Positions 52,332 through 58,970 of a stretch of DNA of 64,000 nt are shown one piece after another. Each line of letters opens with the position of its first letter. Within the stretch, counting starts at the first letter, position 1. The notes below the pieces were generated by a model that did no database searches, was not told the origin of the DNA, and worked only from the letters and a program-made list of their open reading frames with translations. The position numbers and the translations under genes were made by a program. The DNA lies in contig CAXXPV010000008.1 of NCBI GenBank assembly GCA_963675935.2, positions 372,001 through 436,000 on the forward strand. Direction: 5' to 3'. The stretch is from G963675935 sp963675935. Its GTDB lineage: Bacteria > Planctomycetota > Planctomycetia > Pirellulales > Thermoguttaceae.

Positions 52332-53668
52332 TGCGAGACCTGACACCTCGGCAGATCGTTGAAGAACTCGACCGGCACATCGTCGGACAAGACGCGGCCA
52401 AGCGGGCCGTGGCCGTCGCCATTCGGAATCGGTGGCGCCGCCAGCAGCTTCAGGGCGACATGCGCCAGGAGGTCGCCCCCAAGAACATCATGATGATCGG
52501 CCCGACCGGCGTCGGCAAAACCGAAATCGCCCGGCGGCTGGCCAAGCTGACCGGCGCCCCGTTCATCAAGGTCGAGGCGACGAAATACACCGAGGTTGGC
52601 TACTACGGCCGCGACGTGGAAAGCATGATCCGCGACCTCGTCGAAAACGCCATCGGACTGGTCCGCGAGGGCGAACGCGAGAAAGTGAAGGTCGAGGCTC
52701 AGCGGCGCGTCAATGACCGGCTGGTCGATCTGCTGGTTCCGCCGCCGCCTTCGTTCGACGCCGCGGTGGACAGCCCCGATTCGCCCGAACGCTACGAGCG
52801 CACGCGGGAAAAAATGCGGGCGATGCTGGCCGCCGGCGAAATGGAAGAGCGCCGCGTCGAAATGAGCGTCGAGCAGCGGGCTGTGCCGGTCATGCTCTCC
52901 GGCGTCGGCATGGAGCAAATGGACATCGACATCCAAGGCATGTTCGAGAAGATTTTGCCCAAAAACACCGTTCGGCGCGAAACGACCGTCGCCCAGGCCC
53001 GTGAAATCCTCTTCGAGCAGGAGTGCGACGCCCTGATCAATCAGGAGAAGGTGAACGCGACGGCCATCGAGTTGGCCGAGAGCGTGGGCATCATTTTCGT
53101 CGACGAGTTGGACAAGGTCGTGGCGAGCCAGGAGTCGCATGGGGCCGATGTCTCGCGCCAGGGCGTGCAGCGCGATCTGCTGCCGATCGTCGAGGGCACG
53201 ACGGTGCAAACCCGGTACGGCTACGTGCGGACCGATCACATCCTGTTCATTGCGGCCGGCGCGTTTCATCGAGCGAAACCGAGCGACCTGATGCCGGAGC
53301 TTCAGGGCCGATTCCCCATCCGCGTCGAGTTGCAGGGATTGACGAAGGACGATTTCGTTCGGATTTTGACGGAGCCGAAAGGCGCGCTCACGAAGCAGTA
53401 CGAAGCCCTGCTGGCGACCGAGGGCGTACAGCTCGCGTTCGAGCCGGACGCGATCGACACGTTGGCCGAGTTCGCGTTCGAGGTGAACCAGACGACGCAG
53501 AACATCGGCGCCCGGCGGTTGTACACGATCATGGAGCGGCTGTTAGAGGAGTTGAGTTTCGAGGCGCCCGACATGAAGCGGGGTCGCGTGCCGATCAACG
53601 CCGCCTATGTGAGGGAGCGATTGGCCGAACTGACGCAGGACGAGGACATGAGCAAGTTCATCCTGTAG
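52331..53668 (+). CDS. hslU: HslU ATPase subunit of the HslUV protease
   Basis: 445 residues, normal for HslU. N-terminal TPRQIVEELDRHIVGQDAAK, Walker A IGPTGVGKTEIARRLAK, pore motif YYGRDVES, Walker B IIFVDELDK and sensor region FIAAGAFHRAKPSDLMPELQ are complete, and it ends EDMSKFIL, which docks into HslV. It unfolds proteins for HslV degradation. GTG 52331 is the only start giving the conserved N-terminus. Usually hslV lies directly upstream, but here an antitoxin remnant does, so hslV must be elsewhere or missing. Confidence 0.95.
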   Translation: MRDLTPRQIVEELDRHIVGQDAAKRAVAVAIRNRWRRQQLQGDMRQEVAPKNIMMIGPTGVGKTEIARRLAKLTGAPFIKVEATKYTEVGYYGRDVESMIRDLVENAIGLVREGEREKVKVEAQRRVNDRLVDLLVPPPPSFDAAVDSPDSPERYERTREKMRAMLAAGEMEERRVEMSVEQRAVPVMLSGVGMEQMDIDIQGMFEKILPKNTVRRETTVAQAREILFEQECDALINQEKVNATAIELAESVGIIFVDELDKVVASQESHGADVSRQGVQRDLLPIVEGTTVQTRYGYVRTDHILFIAAGAFHRAKPSDLMPELQGRFPIRVELQGLTKDDFVRILTEPKGALTKQYEALLATEGVQLAFEPDAIDTLAEFAFEVNQTTQNIGARRLYTIMERLLEELSFEAPDMKRGRVPINAAYVRERLAELTQDEDMSKFIL

Positions 53669-53675
53669 CCATGCG

Positions 53676-53845
53676 GGGGACTGTCCCGATTTTCGCGGCG
53701 CGAGAGGCGTTGCCGTGCGAATTGGCTTAACCGCCGCGAAAATGGGACTGTCCCCTTGACGCTGCGGGAAGGGGACAGGTCCATGTTTTCGGCCGATGTT
53801 TTTCTCGCCAAATACGTTTTCCCGCCGAAAAATGGACCAGTCCCC
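53676..53845. repeat. Two GGGACTGTCCC-type palindromes
   Basis: 53676-53700 pairs with 53732-53755, and 53771-53793 with 53824-53845 (GGGGACAGGTCCATGTTTTC and inverse). Such pairs are often associated with REP-type elements; none of the associated transposases is present here. Confidence 0.75.
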
Positions 53846-53862
53846 GGCCCACCCTACGATCC

Positions 53863-54606
53863 ATGCGAATCGCCGAAATCTTCCGATCGCTTCAAGGCGA
53901 GGGCCGTTTGACGGGCGTGGAAAGCGTGTTCGTGCGAGTCGGCGGCTGCAATCTGCGGTGCCGCTATTGCGATACGCCCTATGCTTCGTGGTCGCCCGAG
54001 GGCGAAGAGCTTTCGGCCGACGAGGTATTCGATCGCGTCGAGCGACTGCAAAATGCGCCGCGGCCGGATTTTTTGCGAGACATCTCTCAACCTTCACACC
54101 TCGTCCCTCAACACGCCGTGCTGACCGGCGGCGAGCCGATGCTCTTCTCCGACGTGGTTCCGCTCGCGGCCCGGCTGCGCGGCGCGGGCTGGCACGTCAC
54201 CATCGAGACCGCCGGAACGCTCTATCAGCCGGTCGCGTGCGATTTGATGTCGGTCAGCCCGAAACTTTCCAACTCGACGCCGGCGTTCGATTCCGCTTCC
54301 ATGCAAGCCGCGCGGCTTCACGAGCGCGGGCGGAGCACGCCCGAGATCATTCGCCGCTTGGCGACTGAGTACGAATGTCAATGGAAGTTCGTGGTCGATT
54401 GTCCGGCCGACTGCCGGGAAGTGTTGGACTTTTTGGCCGATCATCCCGAGATCGACCGTGCCGACGCGATGCTCATGCCGCAGGGGAACGACGCGGCGGA
54501 GTTGGCCGAAAAAGCCGCGTGGCTCGCGCCTTATTGCGAGGCCAACGGCCTAACATTTTGTCCACGCCGGCAGGTCGAATGGTTTGGGCCGGGGCGAGGG
54601 CGATAA
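53863..54606 (+). CDS. queE: 7-carboxy-7-deazaguanine synthase
   Basis: 247-residue radical-SAM enzyme. FRSLQGEGRLTGVES and GGCNLRCRYCDTPYASW with the CX3CX2C cluster motif, plus LTGGEPMLFSDVV, identify QueE. It converts 6-carboxy-tetrahydropterin (the QueD product) to 7-carboxy-7-deazaguanine for queuosine or archaeosine-type modification. queD is 9 kb away. It begins 18 bases after the second palindrome and has a weak ribosome site. Confidence 0.93.
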   Translation: MRIAEIFRSLQGEGRLTGVESVFVRVGGCNLRCRYCDTPYASWSPEGEELSADEVFDRVERLQNAPRPDFLRDISQPSHLVPQHAVLTGGEPMLFSDVVPLAARLRGAGWHVTIETAGTLYQPVACDLMSVSPKLSNSTPAFDSASMQAARLHERGRSTPEIIRRLATEYECQWKFVVDCPADCREVLDFLADHPEIDRADAMLMPQGNDAAELAEKAAWLAPYCEANGLTFCPRRQVEWFGPGRGR

Positions 54607-54623
54607 GCCGCGGTAAAACCGCC

Positions 54624-54652
54624 TTGACTGTTCGTGTTTTGCGAACTATATT
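54624..54652 (+). promoter_or_regulatory. Promoter of the higBA operon
   Basis: TTGACT, 17-base spacer, TATATT. A CTATATTATATAG dyad (54646-54658) overlaps the -10 box and is a likely HigA operator. Confidence 0.75.
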
Positions 54653-54685
54653 ATATAGAGATGTTGGTTAGAGGAGTGTCGCCGG

Positions 54686-55063
54686 ATGCGGGTCATTTCC
54701 AAGGCGCGACTGAAGCAGTTTTGGGAATCCCCTGGACAAGGGGATGCTGAAGGGCCGTTGCGGGCCTGGTACACACACGTCAACAGCAAAACGGTGTGCT
54801 GGCATTCCTGGGGGGATGTCAAATCCGACTTCGGCACGGCCAGCATTGTCGGCAACTGCGTTGTCTTCAATATTGGCGGCAACAAATACCGGCTGGTTGT
54901 TCGGATTCTTTTTCCTAGCCAAAAAGTGTTCGTCTTGAAGATCATGACCCACAGACAATACAACGATGGCCGGTGGAAGGTGGATTGCGGATGCTTCGCT
55001 CCTCCGCCCCGGCAAGGGCGGCCGATGGGCAACCGTCGTAATCGCCCGAGAAAGGCGTGGTGA
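54686..55063 (+). CDS. higB: HigB-family mRNA-interferase toxin
   Basis: 125-residue RelE-fold toxin with MRVISKARLKQFWESPGQGD and the catalytic tail ILFPSQKVFVLKIMTHRQYN typical of HigB, whose terminal region is Lys/Arg-rich. HigB cuts ribosome-bound mRNA. GAGGAG lies 9 bases before ATG 54686. The antitoxin gene starts 3 bases after the stop. The promoter is close to consensus. The C-terminal PPPRQGRPMGNRRNR tail is unusual and may not be needed for activity. Confidence 0.85.
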   Translation: MRVISKARLKQFWESPGQGDAEGPLRAWYTHVNSKTVCWHSWGDVKSDFGTASIVGNCVVFNIGGNKYRLVVRILFPSQKVFVLKIMTHRQYNDGRWKVDCGCFAPPPRQGRPMGNRRNRPRKAW

Positions 55064-55066
55064 ATC

Positions 55067-55498
55067 ATGGGCGTGAAAACCAAGTTCGGCTTGAAGGGCA
55101 AAGGCCGGGATTCCTACCTTGAACTCGTGTTGTCGTTTCCCTTGGCCGTCATTCGGTCGGACGACCACCTCGAAGCCGCTCAAGAGGTTTTGGACCGTCT
55201 GCTCGCCAAAGGCGAACTGGACGAAGGCGAGCAAATGTATCTCGACGCCCTGAGCGATCTCGTGGCCTCATACGAGGACGAACATTATGCCATCGCTCCG
55301 GCGTCGGACGCCGACATGCTTCGTCATCTGATGGAAGCCAAAGGCGTTACTCAAACCATGATCGGGCGGGAAACGGGAATCGCCAAATCGACGATCTCCG
55401 AGGTTCTTGCTGGAAGGAGACCGTTCAGCCGGCAGACGATTCGCAAGTTGGCCGATTATTTCCATGTGGACGTCAGCGTTCTGGCCGCCAACCTCTGA
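55067..55498 (+). CDS. higA: HigA-family XRE antitoxin
   Basis: 143 residues. The N-terminal half binds the toxin; residues 80-143 are an XRE helix-turn-helix (TQTMIGRETGIAKSTISEVL). It should neutralise HigB and, with it, repress the promoter. It lies 3 bases after higB, the reverse order typical of higBA. ATG 55067 is clear. The mechanism is known for the family; operator binding here is inferred from the CTATATTATATAG dyad. Confidence 0.88.
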   Translation: MGVKTKFGLKGKGRDSYLELVLSFPLAVIRSDDHLEAAQEVLDRLLAKGELDEGEQMYLDALSDLVASYEDEHYAIAPASDADMLRHLMEAKGVTQTMIGRETGIAKSTISEVLAGRRPFSRQTIRKLADYFHVDVSVLAANL

Positions 55499-55522
55499 TC
55501 TCATGCCTGCTTGAGTGCCCTT

Positions 55523-56746
55523 ATGAACATCGACCTTCTGCTGCCCGACCTTGGCCATAACCTCGTCACCGGCGACGTGGTCGCCGTGCTTGTCCGCGAG
55601 GGCGACGCCGTGGCGGCCGGCGACGGCGTCCTCGAAGTTGAAACCGAAAAAGCGGTCGTCGAAATTCCTTGCCCACAGGCTGGAAAAATCGCGAAAGTTC
55701 TGGTCGTCAAGGGGCAAACTGTCAAAGTTGGCCAGCCCATGATGAAAATTCAAGTGGAGTCCGAAACCATGTCAACACCGTCGGCATCCGTCAGCGCCGA
55801 AGCGAAACGCCTGGCCCGCGAGCTGGGCGTCGATCTGTCGGGTGTGCAAGGCACCGGGCGCAACGGCCGCGTCACAATCGAGGACGTGCGGGCCGCGTCG
55901 GAGAAAGCCAAAACTCCGGCCGAAGATGCTTTACCTGAAACTGAAGCAGAGCCGGAGCCATCGGTCGAATCGGCTGCTGGAATTCCCGCCCAACGTGGAA
56001 GCCGCGAGCCGGCCGTCCCGCCGGGCAGGTTGGGCCAAGACGATTTTGGGCACGTCCGCCGCGAGCGGATGTCGAACGCTCGCCACGAGGTCGCCGCCCA
56101 AATGACGAAAGCGGCAAGCACGATTCCGCACGTCGCCGCTTTCGACGACGCCGACGTGACCGAGTTGGAGCGGATTCGCAAAACCATTCCGCCCGCGTAT
56201 CTGGGGCCGACGGTCAAACTGACGCCGATGGCGTTCGCTATGAAGGCCGTGGCCTTGGCCCTGCGGCAGCATCCACAGCTCAACGCGAGCCTCGACGACG
56301 AAAACGGGGAGATCGTTTACAAGCAATACGTCAACTTGGGCGTCGAGATCGATACGCCCCGCGGAGTGATCGTGCCGGTGATTCGCAACGTCGATCAGAT
56401 GGGCGTCCTGCCGATCGCACGCGAACTGACGTTGCTGGCCGCGCGTGCCCGGTCGCCCGAGTTCGCCCCCGAAGAGCTTCGTGGCGGAACCTTCACGATT
56501 GTCAATCAGAGCGGCGCAGGCGTTTACGGCACGCCGATCATTCGTCCGCCCGAGACGGCCGTCTTGCTGCTGGGCCGTCTGCGATGGATGTTGGGCGTTT
56601 TTGAAGGGAAGATCGAGGGCCGGTTGATGATGCCGCTGAGCCTCGCTTACGACGGCCGCGTGATCGACGGCGCGACGGCCGGACGATTCCTCGCCGACGT
56701 AATCGATCATCTGCAATCGCCGGGCAGGCTGCTGTTGACGAAATAG
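55523..56746 (+). CDS. Lipoyl-dependent acyltransferase (E2-type), active-site His replaced
   Basis: 407 residues: lipoyl domain with the lipoylated Lys in VETEKAVVEIPCP near residue 42, a Pro/Ala-rich linker with a peripheral-subunit-binding domain (AKRLARELGVDLSGVQGTGR), then the acyltransferase core. In the core the motif normally DHRxxDG reads SLAYDGRVIDGATAGRFL, so the catalytic His is Gly. Other core features (GGTFTIVNQSGAGVYGTPII) are intact. It may be structural or use another residue. No E1 or E3 gene is adjacent, so the complex is not identified. ATG 55523 is preferred over TTG 55511. Confidence 0.85.
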   Translation: MNIDLLLPDLGHNLVTGDVVAVLVREGDAVAAGDGVLEVETEKAVVEIPCPQAGKIAKVLVVKGQTVKVGQPMMKIQVESETMSTPSASVSAEAKRLARELGVDLSGVQGTGRNGRVTIEDVRAASEKAKTPAEDALPETEAEPEPSVESAAGIPAQRGSREPAVPPGRLGQDDFGHVRRERMSNARHEVAAQMTKAASTIPHVAAFDDADVTELERIRKTIPPAYLGPTVKLTPMAFAMKAVALALRQHPQLNASLDDENGEIVYKQYVNLGVEIDTPRGVIVPVIRNVDQMGVLPIARELTLLAARARSPEFAPEELRGGTFTIVNQSGAGVYGTPIIRPPETAVLLLGRLRWMLGVFEGKIEGRLMMPLSLAYDGRVIDGATAGRFLADVIDHLQSPGRLLLTK

Positions 56747-56749
56747 TTT

Positions 56750-56896
56750 CTAGCTGTTTTTCGTCTTCTTCGGCCGCGTCTGCGCTTGGTGGCACCGTTT
56801 GCAGCGGGTTTTTTGCGAGTTGATGGCCCCGCCGCATTTCGGACAGCGGCGGCTCTTTACCTTCATGACGTGATCGGTGCGCGGGCGAATTCCCAT
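56750..56896 (-). CDS. 48-residue zinc-ribbon protein
   Basis: A short gene: ATG 56896 with AGGAG 9 bases upstream, encoding MGIRPRTDHVMKVKSRRCPK then CGGAINSQKTRCKRCHQA and a Lys-rich end. Four Cys in CPxCGG..CKRC suggest a small zinc ribbon, perhaps nucleic-acid-binding. It converges with the E2 gene, stops 3 bases apart. Function unknown. Confidence 0.7.
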   Translation of the reverse strand: MGIRPRTDHVMKVKSRRCPKCGGAINSQKTRCKRCHQAQTRPKKTKNS

Positions 56897-57027
56897 TTTT
56901 AAGTCTCTCCTGAAATCTCATCCCTTGGCAATAATGAACGAATCAGTCTAAACGATTCCCGCCGGCATGGCAAGAGCGAGTATCTGAAGCAGGAGAACTG
57001 GGGTGCAAGTTGCACTTTGCGTATTGT

Positions 57028-58341
57028 TTATCCGGCGGTCTGGTAGTGGCGTTGGCCGGTGGCTTGGGTTTGGCGATCCTGCCAAAAGGTGGTTAGCGGC
57101 TGGGTGTCGCTGAGGTAGTCGGCGGTCAGTTGCAACAACGCATCCGCTCCTCCACTCGACCAAAACTTTTCCGTGCCCTTCACACGACGGTTGATTTGCT
57201 TGATCGTCGATTCGATGTGGCTGCTGGTGATCGGAAGCCCTTCCCGGCGATATTCGTCATAGTGCATCCTCGATCTTTGGTTCTCCAGATAACACAACGC
57301 ATCCGCCACCTTGTTACGCGGCGAATCTTCGGCCTCGTTTTTCTCTGGCAGTCCCAACGCCCGCTGACGTTCTTGCAACGCTGCAATCACCAACTCCACC
57401 TGACCGCTCCACAACCATTGCGCCCAACGACAGTATTCCGGCCACGCTTCTTCCATCGTGCGGCCGGCCATCGCGCCGGCGAACACGTAACACAACGCAT
57501 GGATGAAATCCACGATCGGCGTGAAATGTGAAAAGTATCGCCGCCACACCGACCAATTTGTTTCCGATCCATCGCCCACGAACGCCTTGCGGCTCGCCGC
57601 CATGAAGCCGCGCTCCCACGCCGCCGACGCCAACTGCTTGCCGAACGCCTCGATGGACTCGCGCGTCGCCACCACGCTCCGCACCAATATCTCCGGCTGA
57701 CCTCGACGCTTTTCAGACGCCGACGGCTTGTCCGATTCCTCCTTGGCAGGCGAATCGCCAACCGCAGAAAAACCCTTGATTTCACGAGATATTTTGCCCA
57801 TTCGACGCGGATCGACGAAAATCTTCGGAATCGCCGGGCAAGGATCGGACGCGAAGGTTTCGCTCGTCATCGACAACAAGCAGCCCACTTTCGTCTCACG
57901 CCAAAATCGCCCCTTCCGCGATTCTTCTTCTTTCTTCGGAGACAATTCTTCGTTGCGATTGCGAATCTGGATGCGCCCGCCGTCCATTTCAACGCACGCC
58001 ACGCACGGAACTTGCTCGCGCGGACTGTCTTGTTGCTCGGGCAACGGCAACGCCTCCCACGCCGCTTCCTCCGCCTTCCGTTGGGCCACTCGCTCTTGAC
58101 CGATCCGCTTGGTGGCCCGCATGATCCGTTGATCGGAAATGTCCAACTCGGCTTCTTCTTTCAAGTCCTTGCTGGCCTGCTGAAAACTGCTGGCGTGACT
58201 GCCCGCATAAACCATCTTGCGGAGCACTGCCGGAGAAACCGTGTCATCAGGTCTGATGCCCAAGGTTTGGGAGTGAGGGAAAAAAAGCCTTGCGGCATCG
58301 CTTGCAATGACCGTAGGATTCTTGCCAGACGGCTTCTCCAC
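57028..58341 (-). CDS. ISKra4-like transposase, downstream frame, copy 2
   Basis: 437 codons, one fewer than copy 1 because of a 3-bp deletion in the KKEEE stretch. The catalytic regions VACVEMDGGRIQIR, VGDGSETNWSVWR and SSHIESTIKQINRRVKG are intact. The fusion joint is the T7 tract (A7 on the plus strand at 58280-58286), the same as copy 1. Product would be the active transposase if slippage occurs. Confidence 0.88.
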   Translation of the reverse strand: MEKPSGKNPTVIASDAARLFFPHSQTLGIRPDDTVSPAVLRKMVYAGSHASSFQQASKDLKEEAELDISDQRIMRATKRIGQERVAQRKAEEAAWEALPLPEQQDSPREQVPCVACVEMDGGRIQIRNRNEELSPKKEEESRKGRFWRETKVGCLLSMTSETFASDPCPAIPKIFVDPRRMGKISREIKGFSAVGDSPAKEESDKPSASEKRRGQPEILVRSVVATRESIEAFGKQLASAAWERGFMAASRKAFVGDGSETNWSVWRRYFSHFTPIVDFIHALCYVFAGAMAGRTMEEAWPEYCRWAQWLWSGQVELVIAALQERQRALGLPEKNEAEDSPRNKVADALCYLENQRSRMHYDEYRREGLPITSSHIESTIKQINRRVKGTEKFWSSGGADALLQLTADYLSDTQPLTTFWQDRQTQATGQRHYQTAG

Positions 58342-58618
58342 GTTTGGCTTGGAGAAGCCGTCCGGCGATTTCTTCTAGGGGTATAGGCTCCCCGCATCCG
58401 CTGCACTTGCCAGCCGCGTGACCGGCCGCCTCCGCCTGCTTTTGCAACGCCTCGGAAAGCAGCACGCAAGCAATGGCGTCGCCGACTTCCCCGGTCTCGT
58501 CTTCCATCTCGGCAAACGTCGTTCCCCAGGCCGGCGCACCGTTTGGCCCCCACATTTCCCGCCGCAATTCGGCCGTCATCCCCGTGATTCGTTCTCGTAA
58601 TGCTTCGCTAATGGCCAT
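58247..58618 (-). CDS. ISKra4-like transposase, upstream frame, copy 2
   Basis: 123 residues, identical to copy 1 in the zinc-ribbon (CSGCGEPIPLEEI, CKRCRKAFFP). Overlaps the catalytic frame by about 95 bases. Both copies conserve the T7 tract despite other substitutions elsewhere, which supports a functional slippage site. Confidence 0.85.
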   Translation of the reverse strand: MAISEALRERITGMTAELRREMWGPNGAPAWGTTFAEMEDETGEVGDAIACVLLSEALQKQAEAAGHAAGKCSGCGEPIPLEEIAGRLLQAKRGEAVWQESYGHCKRCRKAFFPSLPNLGHQT

Positions 58619-58970
58619 CCCTGGCTACCTCCTTTACCTAAAGTTATGTCGCTTGGCCTCCCACCAAGCAAAACTTCCCCCCTTCTGTTTACCACGTCAT
58701 GGCAGATTTACAAAGTGCAACTTGCACCCGGAGAACTGCAAAGTCCAGGAAACCGTCATTCTGAGCGTAGCGAAGAATCTCCGTGGTATCGCGTAAGTTC
58801 TTGTGGGCCAACGAGATTCTTCGCTGCGCTCAGAATGACGGTTTTTCCCATCTATCCTCAAAATGCGAATTTGCAGTTCTCTTGATCTGGAGCGAGAACG
58901 AGAGCCTCCTGCCCGAGTTGATCGAATCGTGGTACAATGGGTGTTTCTCTCGCCCGAACAAGAATTGCCC

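Larger units (their letters stand above)
57001..58729 (-). mobile_element. ISKra4-like insertion sequence, copy 2 (1729 bp)
   Basis: 19-bp ends GGGTGCAAGTTGCACTTTG at 57001-57019 and 58711-58729, target duplication GGAGAACTG (56992-57000 and 58730-58738). It inserted into a pre-existing MITE, so it is younger than that MITE. Almost identical to copy 1. Confidence 0.95.
56990..58884. mobile_element. Second 157-bp MITE, split by the IS copy
   Basis: CAGGAGAACTG (56990-57000) plus 58739-58884 rebuild a 157-bp element like 51897-52053. Its outer ends are CAGGAGAACTGCAAAGTC and the inverse GAATTTGCAGTTCTCTTG. The flanks ATCTGAAG and ATCTGGAG look like a mutated direct repeat. Confidence 0.85.

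Noticed and set aside
53676..53845. REP-associated transposase locus
   Set aside because: Only the palindromes are present; no tyrosine transposase gene is in this window.
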